Below are positions 9,193-18,615 of a DNA stretch of 32,131 nucleotides, one piece after another. The DNA is from Gammaproteobacteria bacterium (GTDB lineage Bacteria; Pseudomonadota; Gammaproteobacteria; SZUA-229): contig JAFLJY010000057.1 in the NCBI GenBank assembly GCA_022712755.1, forward strand, positions 1 through 32,131, read 5' to 3'. The position numbers were made by a program, and so were the translations under genes. Below the pieces are notes generated by a model. It saw nothing but the letters and a program-made list of their open reading frames with translations, was not told the origin of the DNA and made no database searches. Every line of letters begins with the position of its first letter. The first letter of the stretch is position 1.

Positions 9193-9735
9193 TTAAGCGT
9201 TTAACGCTTTAGAACTCGTCACTATAATATCTTCAAACTCAGGCTGTAACCAGCGAAACATCATCTTCCTGGCGTATGGTTCGGCGCGGTCATCCTCTAC
9301 TTCAGAATCACGCCGCATCATAGTAAGAATCAGCTCGATTTTTACTTTGTCCGGCGTGTAATGACCCGCCAGTAGTTCTATTGCATTGCTTTGTTTTGGT
9401 CGAATATTTGGCAGTGAGAACGCCAATGTTTGTATCGATTGAAACTGCACAGATGAAAAAATGGGTCGAAGTTTTGACTCAATGGTTTCACGTGCCAGTT
9501 TTGAAACCAGCCATGCTACCTGTTCTGCAGACGTGATTAAATCTGCATCCACATGATCCAGCGTTTTAAAAAATTCAATCGCCGGGTAATAACCCGTTAT
9601 ATTTTCTTTTTCGTATTCATTAGCAATCTCTGCCAATGTTAGACCGATAATATTGGCTGAACAGGGCAAATACTGCTGCAGAATTTTTGCCTTTAACTGC
9701 ACATCAATAGTCATTAATACTTTATCAAAACGCAT
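9193..9735 (-). CDS. Conserved hypothetical protein, last gene of the MoxR/VWA/DsrS-like cluster
   Basis: 180-aa ORF, 14 nt downstream of the DsrS-like gene on the same strand. No family recognised. Confidence 0.7.
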   Translation of the reverse strand: MRFDKVLMTIDVQLKAKILQQYLPCSANIIGLTLAEIANEYEKENITGYYPAIEFFKTLDHVDADLITSAEQVAWLVSKLARETIESKLRPIFSSVQFQSIQTLAFSLPNIRPKQSNAIELLAGHYTPDKVKIELILTMMRRDSEVEDDRAEPYARKMMFRWLQPEFEDIIVTSSKALNA

Positions 9736-9749
9736 AGGAAATACAGTTA

Positions 9750-10874
9750 TTAATTGCGCAATACCTGTAACCGCTCAAAAATGGGATCAGTAACAGGTTT
9801 TATTTTTTTCCGCATGACCGTGCCAATAGCATCAGAACGTGCAAACACTGGGTTAACCAGCTTCACGCTCAGGCAGGCTAGTACGGTTATCGCAGTGAGG
9901 TATTGTTGTGTTTTTTCTGTCATGCCGTTTAATGCGGAAACGACATCTTTTATTTGCTGATTGTTGCTATGACATAATGATGTTGCTTCTGTACAGATTA
10001 ACTCAATATTATCTTCGGTATATTTATCAGGGATGATACTGGCAAAATAATTTGCAACCGCGGTAAGTAAAGAAATGACCACGTCCTGATTCCCCGGTTT
10101 TTTCAAAGCCTCTTCAATAGTATGGATAAAGGCCTGGCCTTTTGCACTTAATACTTTTTCCAGCATTAAGGCATAGGGATTTTTTTCCTGCAATAACGAC
10201 TGTAAATGTTGTTTAACTTTTTCGTAGTCAGCGTGTGCCGCAATATCAACAGGCAAATCATCTGCTGATGCATGTAAAAAACCAACATAAAAACTTCGTT
10301 TTGTTTTTGTTTTCAACCAGAGCTTTTGTTTTTCCTGCGGGCTGATCAACCCCGGCTGTAATACCAGACGAACAGATTCAATCATGTCACTGGCTTCTTC
10401 TTCAAATGGTAAAAATTCGAGTAAAAACTCTGCCAGTACTCTTCCGGTTTCACCTTCAGCAACGGCCTGCTTTTCTAACATACGCCGTGCATTTTCAGCA
10501 GTTGGCATTGCCCACCAGGCACGTGCAGCTAACTCATCCGTTAAACCACAGGCGTGAACCACTGCCACCACTGCTTCAGGTTCGCCAAGTAATAATAACT
10601 GCGCAAGACTTTCATCACGTGCCTGCCCCATCCGTGTCCAGCGTTTTAGATAAACAGGATAACCGCCGGGGGAACCCATAACATGGGTGCTGAAAAGTGC
10701 TTTCACCTCTTTTATATAAGCTTCATCTTTACCGATGGCATTTAATGGTACTTTGGCTTCACCTTTTGCCGTTAATGCGAACACAATCATTTTTGATTCA
10801 TCAATACGCACAGCGTAAAGCTCCTGTGCTAGCAAGACGTTTAGACGTAGATTATCTTCTGATGAAAGTGCCAT
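9750..10874 (-). CDS. dsrS: DsrS-like protein (sulfur-oxidation associated, function unclear)
   Basis: 374 aa. Segments LRLNVLLAQELYAVRIDES, VMGSPGGYPVYLKRWTRMGQ, LLLLGEPEAVVAVVHACGLTDELAARAWWAMPTAENARRMLE and EFLPFEEEA...ESVRLVLQPGLI match my recollection of DsrS proteins from sulfur-oxidising bacteria. Recalled, not searched. Confidence 0.65.
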   Translation of the reverse strand: MALSSEDNLRLNVLLAQELYAVRIDESKMIVFALTAKGEAKVPLNAIGKDEAYIKEVKALFSTHVMGSPGGYPVYLKRWTRMGQARDESLAQLLLLGEPEAVVAVVHACGLTDELAARAWWAMPTAENARRMLEKQAVAEGETGRVLAEFLLEFLPFEEEASDMIESVRLVLQPGLISPQEKQKLWLKTKTKRSFYVGFLHASADDLPVDIAAHADYEKVKQHLQSLLQEKNPYALMLEKVLSAKGQAFIHTIEEALKKPGNQDVVISLLTAVANYFASIIPDKYTEDNIELICTEATSLCHSNNQQIKDVVSALNGMTEKTQQYLTAITVLACLSVKLVNPVFARSDAIGTVMRKKIKPVTDPIFERLQVLRN

Positions 10875-10887
10875 TAATAAAATATCT

Positions 10888-11030
10888 TACCGCAGAGGCA
10901 CAGAGGCGCAGAGAAAAACAAATTATTTTTTAATAACATTACTAAATGCTGTAAATTTCATTAAATATTTTTATGTACATTTAACAGAAACAAAAGGTTT
11001 TCTCTCCGCCTCTGCGTCTCTGCGGTAAAA
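10888..11030. repeat. Inverted repeat pair (ACCGCAGAGGC(A/G)CAGAGG... type) with no gene inside
   Basis: Left TTACCGCAGAGGCACAGAGGCGCAGAGAAAAAC at 10887-10919. Right TTTTCTCTCCGCCTCTGCGTCTCTGCGGTAAAA at 10998-11030 is its inverted copy. Confidence 0.9.
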
Positions 11031-11035
11031 AGCTG

Positions 11036-12310
11036 TTAATTTAACTGAACTCGGACACCAAACGGTACTTTGCTTTTTCCTTTAACCAGCCAGGTAACAG
11101 GAAAATTGGGCTCGACTTCCGGGAACACACCTTCTGCATCGGTAAAGTACAGCAACAAGTCAGGTGCTCTGTCCTGCTCTTCTACCCATTCAAACACGGG
11201 TTTAAAATTTGTGCCACCACCACCACGAATGTCGACATCAAACTGAAACTGATCCCAGGCTTCAAATTTCCAGGGACAACCGTAGTTGAGTTTGGCATCA
11301 CAGGTAAGCAGGGTAACACTGGCGCGTACCTGACTTTTTATGGCATCTATCTCAGAAATAAACTCCTGAATCTCTTGCCTCTCTATCGAACCACTAGTAT
11401 CAATGGCGACAACAATGTTGGTTTCATGGCTACGCATGCTGGGATAAACTGCAGGATCGCCACGGCTTGATGATGGTCGTGCATAACTGTAATCTTCTCT
11501 GGCTGTTGCAGACATGTATCGTGCCAGCAACATACGCCAGGGTAATTTTGGCTGCAACAGGTGGTCAACCATTCTTGCCATTTCACCTTCTAACCTGCCT
11601 GACTGTAACGCCTGCTGCGCTGCACCGGCCAGGCGTGCCTCCCATTGCAGGCTTAATTCATCTTCCTGTTGTGCTGACATGCCGGCGGGTTGTGCTGCCC
11701 GCCCGCCCTTGCCTGTATCGTCCTGATCTTTGTCCTGTTCACCCTGCCCTTCACTTTGCTCATTATTTTCTTTTTCTTTCTCCCGTCCACCACTATTGTT
11801 GTCCTGGCGTGATTGCTGGCTATCACTGTCAGTCTCATCTGATTTCTTGTTATCCTCTAAATCACGCTCACCGTCATTATCATTATCTTCAAGACAGGGA
11901 TAAATTTCTTCGGCGGTCATGCCTTCGTATTCACGAAGATGCATGACATCAGGCGGAGGTTTTAGACCATCATTAATCAACAATGGATTAACCGCATAAT
12001 CACAGGCTAAATCCCAGCGATGTTTTACCCGATGACCACGTCGATGAAAATGTGAAAGTGCACAGTGCAAGGCTTCATGTGACAGTGCAAACTGTGTTTG
12101 TTCAGGATCTAATGCGTCAATGTAATCGTGATTATAATAAAATGTTTTGCCGTCACTGAAGGTGGTTTCACACCACTTAGGATCGCCTGCGACCATTGGC
12201 AAGCGTAATACCAATGCACCAAGAAATGGCTTGTCCAGAATTAAACGTGTTCTGGCTACGGCGAGCTTTTTTTCAATGTCTGGGTTATTGTACATACTTA
12301 TAAAAAACAA
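11036..12310 (-). CDS. DUF2201-type putative metallopeptidase with C-terminal VWA-like domain
   Basis: FALSHEALHCALSHFHRRGHRV contains HExxH. Acidic, low-complexity linker (DNDNDGERDLEDNKKSDETDSDSQQ...). C-terminal VVAIDTSGSIERQEIQEF is MIDAS-like DxSGS. Confidence 0.9.
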   Translation of the reverse strand: MFFISMYNNPDIEKKLAVARTRLILDKPFLGALVLRLPMVAGDPKWCETTFSDGKTFYYNHDYIDALDPEQTQFALSHEALHCALSHFHRRGHRVKHRWDLACDYAVNPLLINDGLKPPPDVMHLREYEGMTAEEIYPCLEDNDNDGERDLEDNKKSDETDSDSQQSRQDNNSGGREKEKENNEQSEGQGEQDKDQDDTGKGGRAAQPAGMSAQQEDELSLQWEARLAGAAQQALQSGRLEGEMARMVDHLLQPKLPWRMLLARYMSATAREDYSYARPSSSRGDPAVYPSMRSHETNIVVAIDTSGSIERQEIQEFISEIDAIKSQVRASVTLLTCDAKLNYGCPWKFEAWDQFQFDVDIRGGGGTNFKPVFEWVEEQDRAPDLLLYFTDAEGVFPEVEPNFPVTWLVKGKSKVPFGVRVQLN

Positions 12311-12323
12311 GCTGAAAAACGAT

Positions 12324-12817
12324 TTTTACCGCAGAGGCGCAGAGGCGCGGAGAAAACATTTTATTTTTTAATCAACATAATTTAACACTTTTCTTCTTAG
12401 CCCATGTTTGAGAATTGGTACATTAAAATTTATCAATAAGCCGACTGTACAATTGATTAATTTCATATAGGTTAATAATTGTGCATCATGAATGGGCATC
12501 AGTTTATCTACCGTTTTCAATTCAACGATAACTTTATTTTCAACAAGTAAGTCCAGTCTGTAACCAATATCTAACCGCACTTCTTTATAAATTACTGGCA
12601 AATTAACCTGTCTGTTAACAGATAGGTATTGCTGTTTCAACTCATAAAATAAACATTCTTCATAAGCAGACTCCAATAATCCTGGCCCCAATGCCTTGTG
12701 TACATCAATTGCAGCACCTATTATTATTTCAGTAATCCTGTCAACTTCCATATTTTTCTTCCTTTTTAAAACCTAAAATTATTTTCTCCGCGCCTCTGCG
12801 TCTCGGCGGTAAAATTT
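12324..12817. repeat. Inverted repeat pair (CCGCAGAGGCGCAGAGG family) flanking the GxxExxY gene
   Basis: Left TTTTTACCGCAGAGGCGCAGAGGCGCGGAGAAAACA at 12324-12358. Right ATTTTCTCCGCGCCTCTGCGTCTCGGCGGTAAAATTT at 12781-12817. Confidence 0.9.
12368..12751 (-). CDS. GxxExxY protein (PD-(D/E)XK nuclease-like superfamily)
   Basis: [17 protein letters not shown] contains GLLESAY (GxxExxY). [18 protein letters not shown] fits a D...ExK core. Confidence 0.93.
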   Translation of the reverse strand: MEVDRITEIIIGAAIDVHKALGPGLLESAYEECLFYELKQQYLSVNRQVNLPVIYKEVRLDIGYRLDLLVENKVIVELKTVDKLMPIHDAQLLTYMKLINCTVGLLINFNVPILKHGLRRKVLNYVD

Positions 12818-12820
12818 TTT

Positions 12821-13861
12821 TTAATACAACATCAAATCGGCTATCTTATCCGCCCAATTAGCAAACTCGGGCACAGTAAAAATATCCTGGCCGATTGCTC
12901 GATGCATATCCGACACCATCATCACCCCCATTTCACGTTGCGGGAAGCGGTTGGCGTAATTTAAAATATTGCCGTGTACTTTCATGGCCTCATTTGTATC
13001 TTTTGCACGAATAGCACGTCCAACCAAGGCGGTTGCAACCGCATACTGCAAATCTATTTCTTTAGGGGCATCAACTTCTTCGCCTTTGATAATGGCATCA
13101 AGGTCTGGCATTTGATCAAGACTTGCTATAAAAGCGGCTAACTCAATGCCAGCGGCTTTGCCAACACATGCCTGCAATGCACCGGAAAACAATTCCGGAT
13201 GATCTTCAAATTTATGCAAAGCCCGGTGAGCAAATTCCCATGAACGCGGTGATGGGAATGCAATCGGGTTTTGCGAGGCATCAAACTCAAATAATAAATC
13301 CTGGCGAAAACGCAAGAATGCAATCACCCGTTCATCAATGCCGTTAGCGTAAGCCCAGGCAACCCAGTCATCCAGATTGATATCGACTTCATAGTGTGAA
13401 AATCGATTCGCCAATGGCGCTGGCATGCTGTATGTCACACCACGATCACCCTGTCTGTTACCGGCAGCAATAATTGCCCAGCCTGCTGGTACTTCATATT
13501 CACCCAACTTTCTATCAAGAATTAACTGGTAAGCTGCAGCCGAGACACTAGGTGGGGCGGAGGTGATTTCATCAAGAAATAAAATACCATTTTCGCCATG
13601 ACGTTTTGCATCTGGCAGCATGGCAGGCACTGCCCACTCTACAGAACTATTAACTTTAAATGGAATGCCACGTAAATCACTGGGTTCCATTTGTGACAGA
13701 CGAATATCAATTAATGGTGTATTTTGCTTTTGCGCAACCTGTGCCACCATCTGTGATTTACCCACACCTGGTGCACCCCACAACATCACCGGGGTGTGAT
13801 GGCCGGACTGGGTACTGATAAATTCTTTTTCTATAACGGTTAATAAATGGGCTGGACGCAT
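12821..13861 (-). CDS. MoxR-family AAA+ ATPase
   Basis: Walker A GAPGVGKSQ, Walker B ILFLDEITSAPPSV, sensor region AIIAAGNRQGDRGVTYSMPAPLANRFSHYEV. Confidence 0.92.
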   Translation of the reverse strand: MRPAHLLTVIEKEFISTQSGHHTPVMLWGAPGVGKSQMVAQVAQKQNTPLIDIRLSQMEPSDLRGIPFKVNSSVEWAVPAMLPDAKRHGENGILFLDEITSAPPSVSAAAYQLILDRKLGEYEVPAGWAIIAAGNRQGDRGVTYSMPAPLANRFSHYEVDINLDDWVAWAYANGIDERVIAFLRFRQDLLFEFDASQNPIAFPSPRSWEFAHRALHKFEDHPELFSGALQACVGKAAGIELAAFIASLDQMPDLDAIIKGEEVDAPKEIDLQYAVATALVGRAIRAKDTNEAMKVHGNILNYANRFPQREMGVMMVSDMHRAIGQDIFTVPEFANWADKIADLMLY

Positions 13862-13954
13862 GGTTTTTTACTGGAAATATAAAAAAATGAATTTTAGCAG
13901 TTTTCGCAGGAATTTAACCTGCTAGAAAACAGGCTTTTATACCGCACTGACTTA

Positions 13955-14085
13955 GTTCGTAGGTTGGGGTGAGGCACGAACCCCAACGGTTTTGTTTGTG
14001 GCGGTCTCCGTCCTTTGGTTCGTAAACGGCACGTCCATTGTGCCACTACTGTTGGGGTTCGTGCCTCACCCCAACCTACGAACTG
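13955..14085. repeat. Dispersed palindromic repeat (GTAGGTTGGGGTGAGGCACGAACCCCAAC ends), copy 1
   Basis: Starts GTTCGTAGGTTGGGGTGAGGCACGAACCCCAAC and ends with the inverted GTTGGGGTTCGTGCCTCACCCCAACCTACGAAC. Confidence 0.92.
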
Positions 14086-14142
14086 CATGCTTTTAGCAGG
14101 AATCTAGCTGGTAGTACATGGATTCCTGCTAAAAGCATGCAG
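14083..14142. repeat. Perfect 22-bp inverted repeat with 16-nt loop downstream of alaS
   Basis: CTGCATGCTTTTAGCAGGAATC (14083-14104) and GATTCCTGCTAAAAGCATGCAG (14121-14142). Confidence 0.9.
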
Positions 14143-14207
14143 GAATGATGCGCTATTGTGTGGCTATTTATAAAATGGCGGATGCTCGTGGCTAATCAGG
14201 AACGCTT

Positions 14208-16898
14208 TTACAATTGATCCCGCAACCATTTCTTCGCAGCTGCTAATGCCTGTGGAATAGCAGCAGGGTTTGAGCCACCTGCCTGTGCCATGTCCGGGCG
14301 GCCGCCGCCCTTGCCACCCACTTCTGCAGCAGCAATATTGACCAACTCACCGGCTTTAATGGTTTTGCTTAAATCTTTGGTGACACCGGCAATCAACTTC
14401 ACTTTGCCAGCTTCTTCACTGGCTAACACAATGGCAGCAGAACCCAATTTGTTTTTCAGTTGATCTAGTGTCTCACGTAAGGTATTGCTGTCTGCGCCAT
14501 CGAGGTGCGCCGTTAATATTTTAACACCAGCAATATCTTCAGCCTGACTGGATAAATCACTGCCGGCCTGCGATGCCATTTTTCCTTTTAACTGTGTGAG
14601 CTGTTTTTCCTGTTCTTTTAATTTATGAAGTATCTGCTCAACTTTATGGTTCACTTCATCACGGCTGCTTTTTAGTAATTGTGCAAGCACGTCCATCTGT
14701 TGCTCTTTCTCTTTAACCCAATTGACGGCGGCTTCACCGGTAACCGCTTCTATACGGCGTACGCCTGAGGCAATGCCGCTTTCTGCAATAATTTTAAAGA
14801 AACCGATGTCACCAACTCGACTGACATGCACACCACCGCATAATTCGGTAGAAAAATGTTTGTCTTGTGTCACGTTGCCCATGCTAACGACACGGACTAC
14901 ATCGTCGTATTTCTCACCAAATAATGCCATAGCACCAGATGCTTTTGCCTCTTCCAGTTGCATTTCATTTGCCACCGCTTCGCTGTTACCACAAACTTGA
15001 GCATTAACAATTTGTTCAATCTGTTTTAATTCATCTTTTTTCACCGGCTCAAAATGCGAAAAGTCGAAACGTAACTTTTCAGCGTCCACCAATGAGCCTT
15101 TTTGTGAGACATGATCACCTAAAACCTGTTGCAGAGCAGCATGCATTAAGTGCGTGGCTGAGTGGTTTCGGCTGATGGCTTTGCGGCCTTCCAAATCAAG
15201 TGCTGCACTAAGCATTTCACCTTTGTTAATCGAACCTTTTTGTACTTCACCAATATGCAGAATACTGTTTCCCTGTTTTTGTGTATCTTTCACCAAAAAA
15301 CTTGCATTCGATGAAGTCAGCAAGCCAGTGTCGCCTACCTGGCCACCGGATTCGCCATAAAATGGGGTTTCGTTTAATATCACAACACCTTGCTGACCTT
15401 CGCTTAAAACTTCAACCGAATCGGAACCGGCAAATAACTCAACCACGGTCGCGTCCTGTTTGCCTAAATTGCAATCAGTATCGTAACCGATGAAAGTTGA
15501 TTGACAGCTAACCTGAATATCTTTGTTGTAATCAACAGCAAACTGGCTGGCGCTACGGCCGCGCTCACGTTGTGCTTGCATGGCTGCATCAAAACCGGCT
15601 TCATCAATTTCAAGACCACGCTCACGGGCGATATCCGCAGTTAAATCAACCGGAAAACCGTAAGTATCATAAAGTTTAAACAACGTATCTCCTGATATAA
15701 TGCCACCGGTAATGGTTTTATCCTGTAACTGTTTACTAGTCTGATCCTTAATAGCCTGTTCCAGAATTTTCATGCCATGATCCAGAGTTTCGGCAAAACG
15801 CTGCTCTTCCATTTTTAGGATGCGTTCGACATTGTGCTGCACTTTGCTCAGTTCGGGGTAAGCCTCACCCATCACCTCAACCAGCGGTTGCACCAGTTTG
15901 TAAAAAAACAAACCATCCATACCCAGTTGATAACCATGCCGACAGGCTCGACGGATAATTCGTCTTAACACATAACCTCGACCTTCATTGGCTGGCAGAA
16001 CCTCATCAACACATAAAAAAGCACAGGAGCGAATGTGGTCAGCAATGACTCGTAAGGATTTATTCTCAAGGTTAGTGGTGTTGGTAGCCACGGCCGCGGC
16101 TTTAATCAAATGCTGGAAAATATCAATATCATAATTATTGTGTACGCCCTGAAGAATAGCAGCCAGGCGTTCCAAACCCATACCAGTATCAACAGAGGGT
16201 TCTGGTAAATTATTCATAACACCGTCTGCGGTGCGATTGTACTGCATAAAAACCAGGTTCCAGATTTCTATATAACGATCACCGTCTTCGTCTGGCGAGC
16301 CAGGCGGCCCACCCCAGATTTCTTCACCGTGGTCATAAAAGATTTCGGTACAGGGGCCGCAGGGACCGGTATCACCCATCGCCCAGAAATTATCACTCTG
16401 GTATTTTTTACCCGATTTATCGCCAATACGTGTAAAGCGATCCGGGCTGACTCTTATGATATTGAGCCAGATATCAGCCGCTTCATTATCGTCTTCATAA
16501 ACTGTAATCCAGAGTTTTTCAGCCGGTAGCCCCGCAACTTCGGTTAAAAATACCCAGGCGTACCGGATGGCGTCTTCTTTGAAATAATCGCCAAAACTAA
16601 AGTTGCCCAGCATTTCAAAAAAGGTATGGTGACGTGCGGTATAACCAACATTTTCCAGGTCGTTGTGCTTGCCACCGGCTCGCACACAACGCTGGCTTGA
16701 GGTGGCGCGTGTGTAACTGCGTTTATCACGCCCTAAAAAAACATCTTTAAATTGCACCATGCCCGCATTGGTAAACAATAAAGTGGGGTCATTGCCAGGT
16801 ACCAGCGAACTGCTGGCCACTATTTCATGACCTTTGTCTTCAAAGAAGGTGAGGAATGCCTGACGTAAAGCTGAACTGGACTCTAAACTTGTTTTCAT
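14208..16898 (-). CDS. alaS: Alanine--tRNA ligase
   Basis: 896 aa, [63 protein letters not shown]-terminal [15 protein letters not shown]. Confidence 0.99.
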   Translation of the reverse strand: MKTSLESSSALRQAFLTFFEDKGHEIVASSSLVPGNDPTLLFTNAGMVQFKDVFLGRDKRSYTRATSSQRCVRAGGKHNDLENVGYTARHHTFFEMLGNFSFGDYFKEDAIRYAWVFLTEVAGLPAEKLWITVYEDDNEAADIWLNIIRVSPDRFTRIGDKSGKKYQSDNFWAMGDTGPCGPCTEIFYDHGEEIWGGPPGSPDEDGDRYIEIWNLVFMQYNRTADGVMNNLPEPSVDTGMGLERLAAILQGVHNNYDIDIFQHLIKAAAVATNTTNLENKSLRVIADHIRSCAFLCVDEVLPANEGRGYVLRRIIRRACRHGYQLGMDGLFFYKLVQPLVEVMGEAYPELSKVQHNVERILKMEEQRFAETLDHGMKILEQAIKDQTSKQLQDKTITGGIISGDTLFKLYDTYGFPVDLTADIARERGLEIDEAGFDAAMQAQRERGRSASQFAVDYNKDIQVSCQSTFIGYDTDCNLGKQDATVVELFAGSDSVEVLSEGQQGVVILNETPFYGESGGQVGDTGLLTSSNASFLVKDTQKQGNSILHIGEVQKGSINKGEMLSAALDLEGRKAISRNHSATHLMHAALQQVLGDHVSQKGSLVDAEKLRFDFSHFEPVKKDELKQIEQIVNAQVCGNSEAVANEMQLEEAKASGAMALFGEKYDDVVRVVSMGNVTQDKHFSTELCGGVHVSRVGDIGFFKIIAESGIASGVRRIEAVTGEAAVNWVKEKEQQMDVLAQLLKSSRDEVNHKVEQILHKLKEQEKQLTQLKGKMASQAGSDLSSQAEDIAGVKILTAHLDGADSNTLRETLDQLKNKLGSAAIVLASEEAGKVKLIAGVTKDLSKTIKAGELVNIAAAEVGGKGGGRPDMAQAGGSNPAAIPQALAAAKKWLRDQL

Positions 16899-16941
16899 AG
16901 TATTAATAACTTTAAATATAGTAAATAACTATTTGATTTAA

Positions 16942-17367
16942 TTAACCAACTAGTTGATAAATTGCATCAAGTGAAAAACCACGATATTGTAAAAAACGGA
17001 TTCGTTTTGCTTTGTCGTTATAATCCGTAATGGCTCTGTTTTTGTATTTTTTAAGGTACTGCTGTAACAATGTCTGCTGCCAGCTTTCATCATTTTCATG
17101 CAAACTGGCATTAACAATGCTTTCACTTACACCACGTTCATTTAATTCTATAGTGATGCGTACGGGACCAAAACCTTTTTGCTGGCGCAGTCGAATATAG
17201 GCTTCTGCAAAACGCTCATCGGACAACCACCCGCCCTGTTGCAGCTCAATAATGGCCTGCTCGATTTCCGCCCCATTAAAATCACGCTTAAGCAATTTGT
17301 TACGAATTTCAAGTGCGGAGTGTTCTCGTCGTGATAACAATCTTACTGCAACGGATTTTGCGCTCAA
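16942..17367 (-). CDS. recX: Regulatory protein RecX
   Basis: RLLSRREHSALEIRNKLLKRDF...WLSDERFAEAYIRLRQQKGFGPVRI, downstream of recA. Confidence 0.96.
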   Translation of the reverse strand: MSAKSVAVRLLSRREHSALEIRNKLLKRDFNGAEIEQAIIELQQGGWLSDERFAEAYIRLRQQKGFGPVRITIELNERGVSESIVNASLHENDESWQQTLLQQYLKKYKNRAITDYNDKAKRIRFLQYRGFSLDAIYQLVG

Positions 17368-17390
17368 GACTTATACTCAATATTGTTAAA

Positions 17391-17417
17391 CAATAAAAAC
17401 TCCCGCTTTACGGGAGT
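17391..17417 (-). terminator. Rho-independent-type terminator between recA and recX
   Basis: On the minus strand: ACTCCCG-TAAAG-CGGGAGT followed by TTTTTATTG. Confidence 0.8.
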
Positions 17418-17463
17418 AATTTTATAAGAAGAGAATAAACACGTATTAGATTATTGCCATCTT

Positions 17464-17543
17464 GCGTAGGGTGGATAAGCGATAGCGCATCCACCGAGAT
17501 ATTGCGATGAAAGGTGGATGCGCTTCGCTTATCCACCCTACGC
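17464..17543. repeat. Palindromic repeat (GCGTAGGGTGGATAAGCG...CGCTTATCCACCCTACGC) in the recA-recX gap
   Basis: GCGTAGGGTGGATAAGCGATAGCGCATCCACC and inverted GGTGGATGCGCTTCGCTTATCCACCCTACGC. Confidence 0.92.
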
Positions 17544-17562
17544 ACTCAGGATGGCAGACAGG

Positions 17563-18615
17563 CTACGCTTCTTCTAATGCGTCTTCTTCAACCGCGCCGA
17601 GTTCAGCCTCATCAGTGGCTGTCGGTTTGGTTAATAACTTATCACGCAATGCCTGCTCTATTGTATTTGCAATATCAGGATTCTCTTTCAAGAAAATACG
17701 CACTTTTTCCTTACCCTGACCTATCTTGTCGCCGTTATAACTATACCAGGCACCGGCTTTCTCGATTAATTTGTGCTCAACGCCAAGATTAATCAACTCA
17801 CCTTCACGGGAAATACCCTCACCATAAAGAATTTCAAAATGAGCCAGTTTGAATGGTGGTGCCACTTTATTTTTAACCACTTTAACTTTGGTTTCATTAC
17901 CAACTATTTCATCGCCTTTTTTGATGGCACCGATACGACGAATATCCAGACGAACAGAAGAATAGAATTTAAGCGCATTACCACCAGTAGTGGTTTCGGG
18001 GCTACCAAACATCACGCCAATTTTCATCCGAATCTGGTTAATAAAAATGACCAGCGTGTTCGAGCGTTTAATGTTAGCGGTTAGCTTACGCAACGCCTGC
18101 GACATCAAACGTGCCTGCAACCCCATGTGTGAGTCACCCATGTCGCCTTCGATTTCAGCTTTAGGTGTTAATGCGGCAACGGAGTCTATAACGACAATAT
18201 CCACTGCGCCTGAACGCACCAACATGTCGGTGATTTCCAGTGCCTGCTCACCGTTATCGGGTTGTGATAACAGCATTTCATCAATATTGACACCAAGCTT
18301 TTCTGCGTACTGCGGGTCTAGCGCATGTTCTGCATCAATAAATGCAGCCGTGCCGCCTATTTTCTGCATTTCAGCAATAATATGCAGGGTTAAGGTTGTT
18401 TTACCGGATGATTCCGGACCATAAATTTCAACCACACGACCTCTTGGTAAACCACCGATGCCTAAGGCAATATCAAGATTTAAAGAGCCGTTTGAAACTG
18501 TTTCAATATTAGGTATAGCACCTTCATCGCCCATACGCATGACAGATCCTTTGCCGAATTGACGTTCAATTTGAGATAAAGCGGCAGCCAGTGCCTTTTT
18601 ACGATTATCGTCCAT
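17563..18615 (-). CDS. recA: Recombinase RecA
   Basis: [71 protein letters not shown]. Confidence 0.99.
   Translation of the reverse strand: MDDNRKKALAAALSQIERQFGKGSVMRMGDEGAIPNIETVSNGSLNLDIALGIGGLPRGRVVEIYGPESSGKTTLTLHIIAEMQKIGGTAAFIDAEHALDPQYAEKLGVNIDEMLLSQPDNGEQALEITDMLVRSGAVDIVVIDSVAALTPKAEIEGDMGDSHMGLQARLMSQALRKLTANIKRSNTLVIFINQIRMKIGVMFGSPETTTGGNALKFYSSVRLDIRRIGAIKKGDEIVGNETKVKVVKNKVAPPFKLAHFEILYGEGISREGELINLGVEHKLIEKAGAWYSYNGDKIGQGKEKVRIFLKENPDIANTIEQALRDKLLTKPTATDEAELGAVEEDALEEA

Noticed and set aside
11467-11946. 159-aa plus-strand ORF
   Set aside because: Antisense to the metallopeptidase-VWA gene, over its acidic low-complexity linker region; spurious.
9193-13861. MoxR/VWA cluster as an antiphage ternary conflict system
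   Set aside because: No effector such as a nuclease or TIR domain, protease relay or toxin is recognised except the repeat-flanked GxxExxY protein. The DsrS-like neighbour points to metabolism, so the defence reading is not supported.
13894-14088. 64-aa ORF MQFVGWGEARTPTVVAQWTCRLRTKG...
   Set aside because: Translation of the dispersed palindromic repeat; not a gene.
13955-14142. CRISPR-like array of repeated GTTGGGG units
   Set aside because: Units are inverted, not direct, and lack regular spacers and cas genes. They fit REP-type palindromes.
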